Source of the DNA: Lysobacterales bacterium
GTDB taxonomy: Bacteria > Pseudomonadota > Gammaproteobacteria > Xanthomonadales > Xanthomonadaceae
Assembly (NCBI GenBank): GCA_020442465.1
Contig: JAGRJY010000041.1
Location: 39,155 to 103,154, forward strand
Length of the DNA: 64,000 nucleotides
Direction of reading: 5' to 3'
In this document: positions 55,035-64,000 of the stretch, piece by piece
Layout of the letters: each line of letters starts with the position of its first letter
Numbering within the stretch: the first letter of the stretch is position 1
The notes under the pieces: model-generated
What the model was told of the DNA's origin: nothing
Database searches by the model: none
What the model saw: only the letters and a program-made list of their open reading frames with translations
Program-made: the position numbers and the translations under genes

Positions 55035-56078
55035 ATGACCGACCGCATCATCTCCGCCGCCGCCGAACTCGACGAGGAACAGCTCGAGGCGTCGATTCGT
55101 CCGCGTCGCCTGGACGAGTACCTGGGCCAGGAGCCGGTGCGCGAGCAGATGAAGATCTACATCGAGGCGGCGAAACGTCGCAGCGAAGCGCTGGATCACG
55201 TACTGATCTTTGGTCCGCCCGGCCTCGGCAAGACCACGCTGTCGCACGTCATCGCCAACGAAATGGGCGTGCAGCTGCGGCAGACCTCGGGGCCGGTGAT
55301 CGAGCGCGCGGGTGATCTTGCCGCGCTGCTGACCAACCTGCAGCCGCACGACGTGCTGTTCGTCGATGAGATCCATCGCCTCTCGCCGGTCGTCGAAGAA
55401 GTGCTGTACCCGGCGATGGAAGACTTCCAGATCGACATCATGATCGGTGAGGGTCCGGCCGCGCGTTCGATCAAGCTCGACCTGCCGCCCTTCACCCTGA
55501 TCGGTGCTACCACCCGCGCCGGATTGCTGACCGGGCCGCTGCGCGACCGTTTCGGCATCGTGCAGCGGCTGGAGTTCTACACGCCCTCCGAGCTCACCGC
55601 GATCGTGCGCCGCTCGGCGCAGATCCTCGGCATCCACTGCGACCCCGAAGGTGCGGCGGAAATCGCCACCCGCTCACGCGGCACCCCGCGTATCGCCAAC
55701 CGGCTGCTGCGACGTGCGCGCGACTTCGCCCAGGTCAAGGCCGATGGGGTGATCTCGCGCGACGTCGCCGATGCGGCGATGGACATGCTCAAGGTCGATC
55801 CGCAGGGCTTTGACGAACTCGATCGTCGTCTGTTGCGCGCCATCATCGAGAATTTCGATGGCGGCCCTGTTGGCGTCGAATCGCTGGCTGCCGGACTGTC
55901 CGAAGAGCGTGGCACGCTGGAAGACGTGATCGAGCCCTTTCTCATCCAGCAGGGCTTCCTCATTCGCACCGCGCGCGGACGCATGGCGTCATCGAAGGCC
56001 TATCGCCATCTCGGGCTGAAGCTGCCGAAGGGGCGTGCGGACGACCTGTTCGACGCGGCGGAGCCGACTGGATCGTGA
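55035..56078 (+). CDS. ruvB: Holliday junction branch migration ATPase RuvB
   Basis: 347-aa AAA+ motor. Walker [11 protein letters not shown] at about residue 61, Walker [11 protein letters not shown], sensor [18 protein letters not shown], and a C-terminal winged helix ([18 protein letters not shown]). The ATG at 55035 is preferred to a TTG two codons upstream. Its stop overlaps the GTG start of ybgC. Confidence 0.97.
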   Translation: MTDRIISAAAELDEEQLEASIRPRRLDEYLGQEPVREQMKIYIEAAKRRSEALDHVLIFGPPGLGKTTLSHVIANEMGVQLRQTSGPVIERAGDLAALLTNLQPHDVLFVDEIHRLSPVVEEVLYPAMEDFQIDIMIGEGPAARSIKLDLPPFTLIGATTRAGLLTGPLRDRFGIVQRLEFYTPSELTAIVRRSAQILGIHCDPEGAAEIATRSRGTPRIANRLLRRARDFAQVKADGVISRDVADAAMDMLKVDPQGFDELDRRLLRAIIENFDGGPVGVESLAAGLSEERGTLEDVIEPFLIQQGFLIRTARGRMASSKAYRHLGLKLPKGRADDLFDAAEPTGS

Positions 56079-56521
56079 ACGACTCGTTCCGCGCGGCGCT
56101 GCCATTCTCCCATCGTGTGCGCGTTTACTGGGAAGATACCGACGGCGGCGGTGTGGTCTATCACGCGCAGTACGTGGCCTTTCTGGAGCGCGCGCGCACC
56201 GAATGGCTGCGCGCGCTGGGCGTCGAGCAGGCTCGCTTGAAGGCTGAGGAAGACCGCATATTCGCGATTCGCGGCATGCAGATCGATTTTCGCGCGCCGG
56301 CGCAACTCGATGATGAGTTGGACGTGCGGGTGGAGTCGGTGCGGGTCGGCGGGGCGAGTTTGCAGTTCGTGCAGTCGATCCGACGATGCGCCGACGGGGT
56401 CGTGCTGGTGACCGCCGAGGTCAAGGCGGCCAGTCTATCGGCCTCGGCCTTTCGCCCGGTGGCGTTGTCCGACGCGTTGAAGCAGGTGTTCCTTTCCGCC
56501 AGCCAGGGGGCCGCCGACTGA
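56075..56521 (+). CDS. ybgC: acyl-CoA thioesterase YbgC, Tol-Pal associated
   Basis: 148-aa hot-dog-fold thioesterase. The catalytic Asp is in [25 protein letters not shown], the 4HBT signature. The GTG start overlaps the ruvB stop by four bases. In many gammaproteobacteria ybgC heads the tol-pal operon, as here. Its natural substrate is debated. Confidence 0.93.
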   Translation: MNDSFRAALPFSHRVRVYWEDTDGGGVVYHAQYVAFLERARTEWLRALGVEQARLKAEEDRIFAIRGMQIDFRAPAQLDDELDVRVESVRVGGASLQFVQSIRRCADGVVLVTAEVKAASLSASAFRPVALSDALKQVFLSASQGAAD

Positions 56522-56619
56522 TGCAGCGTTCCTTCGGCAGGTGCCAACCGATCCACCCGAACCCAGGGGCCGACGCCGTGCGGCGGTCCGACGCAACAGA
56601 TAGTTCCAGGAGACCCAGC

Positions 56620-57468
56620 ATGCGTGTCCGCTCGTTTCTTGCCCGCTCGCCGCTCACCCGCGGTGTCAGCGGCATCGTCGCCAGCTGCCTGCCGACGTTG
56701 GCGTTGGCCCAGGCCGCGGAGTCGTTGCCGACCGAGTCGTTGCCCGCCGAACTTGCAGCGCCGGCCGCCGGCGCAGCGCCTGCGGTGGTCGGGCACAACC
56801 TCGACCTGTTCAACCTGATCCTGCATGCCTCGCTGCCGGTGCAGATCGTGATGGGTCTGCTGGTGCTCGGCTCGATCGCCTCGTGGATGATCATCTTCCG
56901 CAAGAAGTCGGTGCTCGATGCGGCACGCTCGTCGGCCGACACCTTCGAGGAGCGCTTCTGGTCGGGTGCCGATCTCGCCGCGCTGTTCCGCGACGCCACC
57001 GAAAAGGATCGCGAAATCTCCGGCATCGAGGCCATCTTCGAGGCTGGTTTTCGCGAGTTCGCCCGCCTGCGCCAGAAGCGCGGCGTCGACGCGCGCACCC
57101 AGCTCGAAGGTGCGCAGCGCGCGATGCGTGCCGAACTGGCACGCGAAGTCGATGGCCTCGAACACAACCTCGAGTTTCTCGCCAACGTCGGCTCGATCAG
57201 CCCCTACGTCGGCCTGTTCGGCACGGTGTGGGGCATCATGATCAGCTTCCAGGGCCTGGCCAACGTCAAGGAGGCGACGATCGCCACCGTGGCGCCGGGC
57301 ATTTCCGAGGCGCTGATCGCCACCGCCATGGGTCTGTTCGCGGCGATCCCCGCAGTGTGGGCGTACAACCGCTACTCGACGCGGGTGGATCGTCTGAACG
57401 TGCGCTACGAGGCCTTCGCCGAGGAATTCAGCTCGATCCTGCAGCGTCAGGCGCATATCGACGACTGA
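56620..57468 (+). CDS. tolQ: TolQ inner-membrane proton-channel subunit, with extended N-terminus
   Basis: 282-aa MotA/TolQ/ExbB protein that works with TolR to energise TolA. The first conventional helix is at about 72-94 (LPVQIVMGLLVLGSIASWMIIF), and the last two are near SPYVGLFGTVWGIMISF and ALIATAMGLFAAIPAVWAYNR. It is about 50 residues longer than E. coli TolQ: residues 1-32 look like a Sec signal peptide ending LALAQA, then an Ala/Pro/Glu-rich spacer. CAGGAG lies 7 nt before the ATG, and no downstream ATG precedes the helix, so the extension seems real. It would lie in the periplasm. Confidence 0.94.
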   Translation: MRVRSFLARSPLTRGVSGIVASCLPTLALAQAAESLPTESLPAELAAPAAGAAPAVVGHNLDLFNLILHASLPVQIVMGLLVLGSIASWMIIFRKKSVLDAARSSADTFEERFWSGADLAALFRDATEKDREISGIEAIFEAGFREFARLRQKRGVDARTQLEGAQRAMRAELAREVDGLEHNLEFLANVGSISPYVGLFGTVWGIMISFQGLANVKEATIATVAPGISEALIATAMGLFAAIPAVWAYNRYSTRVDRLNVRYEAFAEEFSSILQRQAHIDD

Positions 57469-57570
57469 TCCGGCCGTCTCCCTGAATCAACCCTTTTTCC
57501 GCTAAGGCTGCGTTGTACCGGTTCGAAGCAGCATCCACCGGGACATCGCCGCAAGGTACGAGTCATCGCC

Positions 57571-58023
57571 ATGTCAGCCAGCTTTTCCGGACGCCATCGC
57601 AAGCGTCGCAAGCTCAAGGCCGAGATCAACGTCGTGCCCTACATCGACGTCATGCTCGTGCTGCTGATCATCTTCATGGTCACCGCGCCGCTGCTCAATC
57701 TCGGCGTCGATATCGAGCTGCCGCAGTCGAATGCCAAGCCGATCGAGCAGCAGAAGGATCCGGTGATCGTCGAAGTCACTGAAGACGGTCGCTACTTCCT
57801 CACCCTGCAGGGCGCTCCGCCCGAAGAGATCGACGAACAGGCGCTGATGGCCAAGGTCGGCGCCTTTGTGCGGCAGAATCCGAACGTGCCGGTGCTGGTG
57901 GCCGGCGACCGTCGCGTCGAGTACGGCACCATCTACCACGGCATGGTGCTGATGCAGCAGGCCGGTGTCGCCAAGGTCGGGCTGATGAGCGCGCCCGGCG
58001 ATGCGTCGAAGCCGGCCAGGTAG
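57571..58023 (+). CDS. tolR: TolR inner-membrane proton-channel subunit
   Basis: 150-aa ExbD/TolR-type protein. One helix at about 21-43 (VVPYIDVMLVLLIIFMVTA) carries the proton-path aspartate in YIDVML; the periplasmic domain covers 60-145. Standard for the family. It lies 102 bp after tolQ and 11 bp before tolA. Confidence 0.96.
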   Translation: MSASFSGRHRKRRKLKAEINVVPYIDVMLVLLIIFMVTAPLLNLGVDIELPQSNAKPIEQQKDPVIVEVTEDGRYFLTLQGAPPEEIDEQALMAKVGAFVRQNPNVPVLVAGDRRVEYGTIYHGMVLMQQAGVAKVGLMSAPGDASKPAR

Positions 58024-58034
58024 TCACCCGCCCG

Positions 58035-58967
58035 ATGTCCGAATCCGCCGGCAATCTGCGCGCGCTTGCGCTCTCGTTGCTCATCCATCTGCTGTGCGTG
58101 GCGGTGATCGCGATCGGTCTGTTCTGGACGCGCACCGAGGCGCCGCTGTCGGTTGCCGGCAGCGTGATCGAGGCGACCCTGGTCACGTCGCAGCCGCTGC
58201 CTGCGCGCCCACCCGATGCGCCGCGCCGGCCACCGCAGCCCACGCCTGAAGCACCCAAGCCGCAGCCCAAGCCCACGCCCGCACCGCAGAAGGCCGAGAC
58301 GCCGCCGCAGCCGACGCCACAGGCGCCGGTGCAGCAGCCTGACACGCGCGAAACCGAAAAGGCCGCTCGGCTGGCCCAGCAGCAGGCTGAAGAGAAAGCG
58401 AAACGCGAAGAACAGGAACGGCGCCGGCAGGAGCAGGTGTTGCTCGACCAGCAAAAGCAGGAAGAGGTCGAGCGCAAGGAGCGCCTGCGCAAGCAGCAGC
58501 TCGAACGCGAGCAGCAGCTCGCCGAGATCCGCAAGCTGCGTGAAGAGGCCGAGCGCAAACGCAAGCTCGAGGAAGAAAAGCTCAAGCAGATTGCAGACCG
58601 TCGTCAGCCCACCGCCGAACGCGCGCCGACCACGCCCGCGCCGCCGGCCGACAAGCTCGGCAACCAGGGCAAGGACGACTCGCTGGCGGGGCGCTACGCG
58701 CTCGCGATCAAGCAGATCGTCACTCAGAATTGGCTCAGGCCCGAGTCAGTAACGTCGGTCCAGTGTTCGGTGCGCATCGTGCAGATTCCCGGCGGCGAGG
58801 TCATCAACGTCAACATCCTGAACCCCTGTCCCGCCGACGAGTTGACCAAGCGTTCGTTGGAAGCCGCGGTGATGAAGAGCAATCCGCTGCCGTACCGCGG
58901 CTTCGAATCAGTGTTCAAGCGCGAAATCGATTTCCAGTTCTGCTATCCCATCGAGAGGTGTCGTTGA
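58035..58967 (+). CDS. tolA: TolA periplasm-spanning energy transducer
   Basis: 310-aa protein linking the inner membrane to Pal. N-terminal helix at 10-31, a Pro-rich linker (55-102), a charged Glu/Arg/Lys/Gln coiled coil (about 105-190) and a C-terminal globular TolA domain (215-310; SVQCSVRIVQIPGGEVINVNIL, with paired cysteines). Its stop overlaps the tolB start by one base (TGATG). Confidence 0.95.
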   Translation: MSESAGNLRALALSLLIHLLCVAVIAIGLFWTRTEAPLSVAGSVIEATLVTSQPLPARPPDAPRRPPQPTPEAPKPQPKPTPAPQKAETPPQPTPQAPVQQPDTRETEKAARLAQQQAEEKAKREEQERRRQEQVLLDQQKQEEVERKERLRKQQLEREQQLAEIRKLREEAERKRKLEEEKLKQIADRRQPTAERAPTTPAPPADKLGNQGKDDSLAGRYALAIKQIVTQNWLRPESVTSVQCSVRIVQIPGGEVINVNILNPCPADELTKRSLEAAVMKSNPLPYRGFESVFKREIDFQFCYPIERCR

Positions 58968-60289
58968 TGAGAATCTGGCTGTTCCTATCCAGTCTGGCGC
59001 TGCTTGCGCTGGCCCTCGCAGCGCCGGCGTCGGCGCAGAACGACCGACTGCAGATCGACATCGAAGAGGGCAGTGCCGCGGCCCTGCCGGTGGCCGTGGT
59101 CGGCATGGAGTACCTCGGCGCGGTGGCACCGCCCGACACCGACATCGCCGCCGTGGTGCGCGCCGACCTCAATCGTTCGGGGGCGTTCCGCACCCTGGCC
59201 GAGCAGGATCTGGTCGAGAAGCCGCTGCGCCAGTCGGAGGTGAACTACGCCACCTGGCGCCTGCTGAAACAGGACTTCCTGCTGGTCGGGCGCGTGCTCG
59301 ATAACCCCGAAGGCGGCTATCGCGCCGAATTCGAGCTGATGGATGTGGCCAAGCAGGAGCGCGTGCTCGGCCTCGCGCTCGCCGGCCGCTCGGGCAGCAT
59401 GCGCGACGTCGCCCACCAGATCGCCGATCTGGTGTACGAGAAGATCCTCGGCATTCGCGGCGCGTTCTGGACCCGCATCGCCTACGTCACCGCGACCGGG
59501 CTGGGCAACAACATCCAGTACGCGCTGATGGTGGCCGACTCCGACGGCTACAACCCGCAGACCGTAGTGCGGTCGAAAGAGCCGCTGCTGTCGCCGTCGT
59601 GGAGCCCGGATGGCCGCAAGCTCGCCTACGTCAGCTTCGAGCGCGGCAACTCGTCGATCTACATCCAGGAAATCGGCACCGGCGCACGCGAGGCGGTGGC
59701 CAGCCACAAGGGCATCAATGGCGCCCCGTCGTTCTCGCCCGATGGCAGCAAGCTGGCGTTGACGCTGTCGAAGTCGGGCAATCCCGAGATCTACGTCATG
59801 GACCTGGCCAGCCGCGCGCTGACCCAGATGACCCGCCACTGGGGCATCGACACCGAGGCGGTGTGGCGCCCGGACGGCCGGTCGATCTACTTCACCTCCG
59901 ACCGCTCAGGTAAACCGCAGATATATCAGGTGTCGGCGGACGGCGGAGAAGCCACCCGCGTGACCTTCCAGGGTGATTACAATGCGCGCGCCACGGTGTG
60001 CTGCGACGGCAAGAAACTTGCCATGGCGCAGGGTAGCGGAAACGTTTATCGTATCGCGGTTTTGGACAAGTCTTTCGGCGAACCAGGTCAGTTCATCACC
60101 CTGTCGCCCGGCAACCTGGATGAGTCGCCGAGCTTCGCCCCGAATGGAAGCATGGTCTTGTACGCCTCGCGGGAAGGAAAGCGGGGTGTGTTGTATGCTG
60201 TGTCCGCCGATGCGCGGGTACGGCAGCGTTTGGTACTCGCCGATGGCGACGTCCGGGAGCCCGCCTGGTCGCCGTTCCGGCAGCGTTGA
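58967..60289 (+). CDS. tolB: TolB periplasmic beta-propeller protein
   Basis: 440-aa periplasmic protein that binds Pal. Signal peptide at residues 1-23, an N-terminal domain to about 160, then a six-bladed propeller of WD40-like repeats (LLSPSWSPDGRKLAYVSF, APSFSPDGSKLALTLS, TEAVWRPDGRSIYFTSDR). The start is coupled to the tolA stop. Confidence 0.96.
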   Translation: MRIWLFLSSLALLALALAAPASAQNDRLQIDIEEGSAAALPVAVVGMEYLGAVAPPDTDIAAVVRADLNRSGAFRTLAEQDLVEKPLRQSEVNYATWRLLKQDFLLVGRVLDNPEGGYRAEFELMDVAKQERVLGLALAGRSGSMRDVAHQIADLVYEKILGIRGAFWTRIAYVTATGLGNNIQYALMVADSDGYNPQTVVRSKEPLLSPSWSPDGRKLAYVSFERGNSSIYIQEIGTGAREAVASHKGINGAPSFSPDGSKLALTLSKSGNPEIYVMDLASRALTQMTRHWGIDTEAVWRPDGRSIYFTSDRSGKPQIYQVSADGGEATRVTFQGDYNARATVCCDGKKLAMAQGSGNVYRIAVLDKSFGEPGQFITLSPGNLDESPSFAPNGSMVLYASREGKRGVLYAVSADARVRQRLVLADGDVREPAWSPFRQR

Positions 60290-60360
60290 ATCAGGACGGG
60301 CCCTTGTTGTTGCTATAAGCTTCTGACCCCCAAAGAACCCGACCGATAGGTACCTAGAAC

Positions 60361-60867
60361 ATGAACATGAACCGCATTCTTGTCGCGGCCGCAATGTGCG
60401 CGGCGCTGGCAGCCTGTAAGAAGGAAGTGAAGGAGGAGGCTCCGCCGCCGCCGCCCCCGCCGCCGCCGCCGCCGGCCCAGCCTGTCGATGACGGCAAGTA
60501 TGATCCGTCCGACCTGGACACCGACTCCTGCCTGCGTCAGCGCGTCGTGTACTTCGACTTCGACATGAGCGACATCAAGCCGGAGTTCGCCGCGATCATG
60601 TCGTGCCACGCCAAGTATCTGCGTGACCGTCCGAGCGCGCGCATCTCGCTGGAAGGCCACGCCGACGAGCGCGGTACCCGCGAGTACAACCTCGGCCTGG
60701 GCGAGCGCCGCGGCAACGCGGTGAGCGACGCCCTGCAGGGCAATGGCGGCAGCGCCGGCCAGCTGTCCGTGGTCAGCTACGGCGAAGAGCGCCCGACCTG
60801 CACCGACAGCAATGACGGCTGCTGGGGCAAGAACCGTCGCGTCGAAATCGTCTACACCGCCAAGTAA
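60361..60867 (+). CDS. pal: Pal peptidoglycan-associated outer-membrane lipoprotein
   Basis: 168-aa lipoprotein of the Tol-Pal system. The lipobox ends at Cys19 (ALAAC). Eleven consecutive prolines (residues 28-38) form a linker. The OmpA-like peptidoglycan-binding domain covers about 55-168 (VVYFDFDMSDIK, ISLEGHADERGTREYNLGLGERR). An additional cysteine pair is present in the domain. The stop overlaps the cpoB start by one base (TAATG). Confidence 0.96.
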   Translation: MNMNRILVAAAMCAALAACKKEVKEEAPPPPPPPPPPPAQPVDDGKYDPSDLDTDSCLRQRVVYFDFDMSDIKPEFAAIMSCHAKYLRDRPSARISLEGHADERGTREYNLGLGERRGNAVSDALQGNGGSAGQLSVVSYGEERPTCTDSNDGCWGKNRRVEIVYTAK

Positions 60868-61796
60868 TGCGGGTAGTCGCTTCGCACGTGATGATGCGCA
60901 AGCTGGTTGTAAGCACGGCGGCCCTCGCGGCCGCCGTTGCTTTTCCGGCGTTCGCGCAGAGTGGGCGTCTGAGCCTTGCCGATCGTGTTGCGCAGCTCGA
61001 AGCCGCGCAGAACCAGGCCGCCTCATCGGGCAATCAGACGGTGGAACTGCTCAATCGCATCACCCAGCTGCAGGCCGAGATCCAGTCGCTGCGCGGGTTG
61101 GTCGAGCAACAGAGTTACGAGATCGAGACGCTGAAGAAGCGCAATCGCGACCAGTATCTCGATCTGGACAGCCGGCTGGCCCGCCTCGAGGGCGGCAGTC
61201 CGGCGGCACCGGCGTCGGCAGCGAGCGATGGCGGGTTGCCCGCCGACTCCTTGCCGGCAAATGCCGAACCGCTGTCCGACGTGCCGGCCACGCCGCGCAC
61301 GGTGATGGAAGATCCGGAAGTGCGCGCCCCGGTCGACGGCCAGACCCAGACCGCCGGGCTCGGCGGCGGCGAGCTGGCGGCCGATCCGCAGACCATTGCC
61401 GATCCGGTGGGCGAGAAGGCGATGTACGAGTCGGCTTTCGACGCCCTGAAGGAAGGCCGTTACGCTGAAGCCGCGCGGCGCTTCCAGAGCTTCCTGACCA
61501 GCTACCCGAACGGCGAATTCGCGCCGAACGCGCACTACTGGCTGGGCGAGAGCTACTACGTCACCCAGAACTACCAGATCGCGCTCGATGCGTTCCGCCA
61601 GCTGCTCAGCGAGTTTCCGAACAGCTCGAAGGCGCCCGACGCGCTGCTCAAGGTGGGCTATTGCCACTACGAGCTGCGTCAGTGGGGTGAGGCCGAGGCG
61701 ACCCTGAACCAGGTGGTCGAGCGCTACCCGGAGACCACGGTGTCGCGGCTGGCCCAGGGCCGACTGCGCGCGCTGCGGCTGGAAAACCGCCAGTAG
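60867..61796 (+). CDS. cpoB: Tol-Pal system protein CpoB (YbgF)
   Basis: 309-aa periplasmic protein that coordinates cell-wall synthesis with outer-membrane constriction. Signal peptide to about residue 30 (AFPAFAQ), an N-terminal coiled coil (40-95: ADRVAQLEAAQNQ, NRITQLQAEIQSLRGLV), a variable linker, then TPR repeats from 180 (AMYESAFDALKEGRYAEAARRFQSFL). The ATG at 60867 overlaps the pal stop; ATG codons at 60891 and 60894 would give a shorter signal peptide. Confidence 0.93.
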   Translation: MRVVASHVMMRKLVVSTAALAAAVAFPAFAQSGRLSLADRVAQLEAAQNQAASSGNQTVELLNRITQLQAEIQSLRGLVEQQSYEIETLKKRNRDQYLDLDSRLARLEGGSPAAPASAASDGGLPADSLPANAEPLSDVPATPRTVMEDPEVRAPVDGQTQTAGLGGGELAADPQTIADPVGEKAMYESAFDALKEGRYAEAARRFQSFLTSYPNGEFAPNAHYWLGESYYVTQNYQIALDAFRQLLSEFPNSSKAPDALLKVGYCHYELRQWGEAEATLNQVVERYPETTVSRLAQGRLRALRLENRQ

Positions 61797-61813
61797 CGCA
61801 CACCGCAGAAAGG

Positions 61814-61840
61814 GGGGCGCCGATGCGCGCCCCGGTCTTT
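61814..61840 (+). terminator. terminator candidate after the tol-pal operon
   Basis: GGGGCGC/GCGCCCC stem with a 6-nt loop, followed by GGTCTTT, 18 bp after the cpoB stop. It probably ends the operon. The remaining gap to queE (61841-62168) shows no gene; TACACT at 62102 could be a -10 element for queE. Confidence 0.6.
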
Positions 61841-62168
61841 CGCCGCGGTGCGCGTCACACGAGACGATTTCGCTATCGGCCAGTCGCGCTCGCCCATGTT
61901 CCGTCTGGACGTGAGACGGCCGTGACGTGCAGGTGGATTCCGCCGACGTTGGTGGGTCCGGATGAGCATCGGAGGCGCCCGGCGCGTCGCGACATCGCGG
62001 TGACCCTCAGGTGGCTGCCCAAACCGCTGATCGCTCTCGCCGGCTGGCCCGTCCAACCCGACCATTCAACTGTCCGAATCGGCCGCGCACGCACGGTGGC
62101 TTACACTTTGCACCTCCCGCTTTCTCTTTGTGCCTGATGCTCCGGCGTCATGCTGCCCCACTGCAACG

Positions 62169-62864
62169 ATGACCCAGACCCTGACCCCGCCCGAGCACGC
62201 GACCGTCGCTGATCCGTCAGCCTCCGCGCGCCTGAAGATCACCGAGATTTTTTTCTCGCTGCAGGGCGAGGCACGCGCCGTCGGCTGGCCCACGGTGTTC
62301 GTGCGGCTGACCGGCTGTCCACTGCGCTGCCAGTACTGCGACACCGCCTACGCGTTTCATGGCGGTGAATGGATGACCCTCGACGCCATCGTTGACAAGG
62401 TGGGCGAGTACGGCGCGCGCCACGTCTGCGTCACCGGTGGCGAGCCGCTTGCCCAGAAGCGCTGCATCGACCTGTTGCGCCGGCTGTGTGACGGCGGATA
62501 CCAGGTGTCGCTGGAGACCTCGGGCGCGCTCGATGTGTCCGAGGTGGACCCGCGCGTGGACCGGGTGATTGATCTCAAGACGCCGGGTTCGGCCGAAGTC
62601 GCCCGCAACCGCATGGCGAATCTCGAGCAGCTCCGTGCGAACGACCAGATCAAGTTCGTGATCTGCTCGCGCGACGACTACGAATGGGCGCGCGCGCTGA
62701 TGGCCGAGCACCGCCTGGCCGACCGCTGCGACGTGCTGTTCTCGCCCAGCCACCATCAGGTCGCGCCGACCGAACTCGCCGAGTGGATGCTCGCCGATCG
62801 CCTGCCCGCGCGCATGCAGGTGCAGTTGCACAAGCTGCTGTGGGGCGAGCAGCCCGGCAAGTGA
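62169..62864 (+). CDS. queE: 7-carboxy-7-deazaguanine synthase
   Basis: 231-aa radical-SAM enzyme that converts CPH4 to CDG in queuosine synthesis. The cluster motif is CPLRCQYCD with C50, C54 and C57 (CxxxCxxC). FFSLQGEARAVGWPTVFVRL and VCVTGGEPLAQ are family-typical. The ATG at 62169 is preferred over a GTG at 62130. It precedes queC, the next step, by 216 bp; that gap shows no gene. Confidence 0.94.
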   Translation: MTQTLTPPEHATVADPSASARLKITEIFFSLQGEARAVGWPTVFVRLTGCPLRCQYCDTAYAFHGGEWMTLDAIVDKVGEYGARHVCVTGGEPLAQKRCIDLLRRLCDGGYQVSLETSGALDVSEVDPRVDRVIDLKTPGSAEVARNRMANLEQLRANDQIKFVICSRDDYEWARALMAEHRLADRCDVLFSPSHHQVAPTELAEWMLADRLPARMQVQLHKLLWGEQPGK

Positions 62865-63080
62865 GTCCTGCAAGGCATCCGAGTGACAATGTCCATGCGC
62901 CGAAACCCGCCGGCGCAGAACGCACGACAGTGATGCGACCCGTTTCGACCTGTGCATGCGACGGTGTGCGCCAGACCCATCCCAGCTTGAAGGGACGGCC
63001 ACGCGGCGTGCTCGCGGTACGATCCCACTCCCGACGCAGCAAGACGGATCGGCATTGACGGACATGGAAACCAGCCAACG

Positions 63081-63839
63081 ATGAGCCAGCCGACAATCCA
63101 CCCGCCGACGATCGACCAGCGATCCCCCTCGAGTGGCTCGGAATTGCGTCCCCGCGCCGTCGTCCTGCTCTCCGGCGGCATGGACTCGGCGCTGACGCTG
63201 GCGATGGCGCAGGCGCGCGGCTTCGAGTGTTTCGCCCTCAGCGTGTCCTACGGTCAGCGGCACACCTCCGAACTCGCAGCGTCCGCGGCGCTGGCCGAGC
63301 GCGCCGGCATCACCCGCAAGCTGGTCCAGGTCGATCTGCGTGCCATCGGTGGCAGCGCGCTCACCGACGACATCGAGGTGCCCGAACCCGGTGGCAGCGG
63401 CATCCCCGCCACCTATGTGCCGGCGCGCAACACCATCATGCTTTCGGTTGCGCTGGGTTGGGCCGAGGTGCTCGGTGCCCGCGACATCTTCTGCGGCGTC
63501 AACGCCGTCGACTACTCGGGTTATCCCGACTGCCGACCGGCCTTCATCAACGCCTTCGAGCAGCTTGCCAACCTCGCCACCAAGGCCGGTGTCGAGGGGC
63601 AGCGCCTGCACATCCACGCCCCGCTGATCGGCATGAGCAAGGCCGAGATCGCCGCCGAAGGCCACCGCATCGGCGTCGACTTCGCCCAGACCGTTTCCTG
63701 CTACCGCGCCGACGAGCAGGGCAGGGCCTGCGGCCACTGCGACGCCTGCGTCCTCCGCACCGACGGATTCGCCAAAGCCGGCCTGGCAGACCCCACCCGC
63801 TACCAGCCCGGCGTTCACTCCCAGTCCGGCAAGCAGTGA
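63081..63839 (+). CDS. queC: 7-cyano-7-deazaguanine synthase
   Basis: 252-aa ATP-dependent enzyme that converts CDG to preQ0. The PP-loop SGGMDS is at residues 31-36, and the zinc-binding cysteines are in [18 protein letters not shown]. The N-terminal 25 residues are an unstructured-looking extension. With queE it supplies the queuosine pathway. Confidence 0.95.
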   Translation: MSQPTIHPPTIDQRSPSSGSELRPRAVVLLSGGMDSALTLAMAQARGFECFALSVSYGQRHTSELAASAALAERAGITRKLVQVDLRAIGGSALTDDIEVPEPGGSGIPATYVPARNTIMLSVALGWAEVLGARDIFCGVNAVDYSGYPDCRPAFINAFEQLANLATKAGVEGQRLHIHAPLIGMSKAEIAAEGHRIGVDFAQTVSCYRADEQGRACGHCDACVLRTDGFAKAGLADPTRYQPGVHSQSGKQ

Positions 63840-63848
63840 CCTACAGCC

Positions 63849-63877
63849 TTGTTCTACGGGGCCCCAGTGACTACACT
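63849..63877 (+). promoter_or_regulatory. tRNA promoter with GC-rich discriminator
   Basis: TTGTTC (63849-63854), a 17-bp spacer, then TACACT (63872-63877). GCGCCCCC follows, the type of discriminator seen in stringently controlled stable-RNA promoters. The tRNA begins 47 bp after the -10 element. Confidence 0.65.
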
Positions 63878-63924
63878 GCGCCCCCTCCCGCGGTGAAGCG
63901 TCAACCCCGCGCGGCATCCCTACC

Positions 63925-64000
63925 GGGCCGTTAGCTCAGTCGGTAGAGCAGCGGACTTTTAATCCGTTGGTCGAAGGTTCGAATCCTTCACGGCCCACCA
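63925..64000 (+). tRNA. tRNA-Lys (anticodon UUU)
   Basis: A 76-nt cloverleaf with acceptor GGGCCGT pairing ACGGCCC, D arm TAGCTCAGTCGGTAGAGCA, anticodon loop CTTTTAA (anticodon TTT), T arm GGTTCGAATCC, and an encoded CCA ending at the window edge. Confidence 0.97.

Noticed and set aside
61841..63080. A preQ1 riboswitch ahead of queE or queC
   Set aside because: No preQ1-I/II-like stem-loop with an A-rich tail was found, and queE/queC lie in the de novo branch next to tol-pal as in relatives.

Overview
The window is GC-rich bacterial chromosome from a gammaproteobacterium of the order Lysobacterales (Xanthomonadales). This rests mainly on the right end. The order fmdB-aspS ... yebC-ruvC-ruvA-ruvB-ybgC-tolQ-tolR-tolA-tolB-pal-cpoB-queE-queC-tRNA-Lys is, from memory, the standard Xanthomonas/Lysobacter arrangement. 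A SusC-like TonB receptor without SusD, a tryptophan-halogenase-like gene inside a sugar locus, and a secreted protein ending in GFE also fit that group. Species cannot be named from sequence alone. No insertion sequence, prophage, CRISPR array or rRNA was seen.

Bases 1-36000 are dominated by a starch/maltodextrin and glycogen locus. It holds a secreted pullulanase (cut by the left edge), a halogenase-family flavoprotein, a lipoprotein esterase, a DUF6445-type protein, a GH13 amylase with a C-terminal binding domain, a TonB-dependent receptor, a GH97 alpha-glucosidase, a TSUP permease, an MFS sugar transporter, a GH13 lipoprotein amylase, a LacI-type regulator, and the cytoplasmic run glgP-glgB-glgX-malQ. 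The reading is that polymers are trimmed at the cell surface, oligosaccharides enter through the receptor, periplasmic enzymes cut them further, the MFS protein moves products inward, and GlgP/GlgX/MalQ/GlgB interconvert them with glycogen. Four near-palindromic sites with an ACGT-like core lie in the promoter regions of these units (2374, 16183, 22520, 35863) and probably bind the LacI protein at 26276-27322. A separate module sits inside this span: an ECF-type sigma factor overlapping a TPR-containing Ser/Thr kinase, divergent from a large secreted repeat protein (5412-11484).

Bases 36000-46200 hold unlinked housekeeping or accessory genes: an SDR, a GNAT acetyltransferase, a secreted unknown, yceH, an ABC-F ATPase, a nitrilase-family amidohydrolase, an SRPBCC/GyrI-like protein, fmdB and a DUF3011 protein. 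Intergenic repeats lie among them: a 15-bp tandem array (39531) and a REP-like inverted pair (41848-42019).

Bases 46300-64000 hold aspS, a small lipase-like hydrolase, and a four-gene cassette: outer-membrane barrel, Tat-exported FMN-binding protein, ApbE flavin transferase and a four-helix, His-rich membrane protein. The cassette looks like an extracytoplasmic flavin electron-transfer system. It is followed by yebC, ruvCAB, the complete Tol-Pal operon, two queuosine genes and tRNA-Lys(UUU) at the right edge. A second 16-bp tandem array (52363-52458) lies before yebC, and a hexanucleotide repeat (53470-53509) lies before ruvC.
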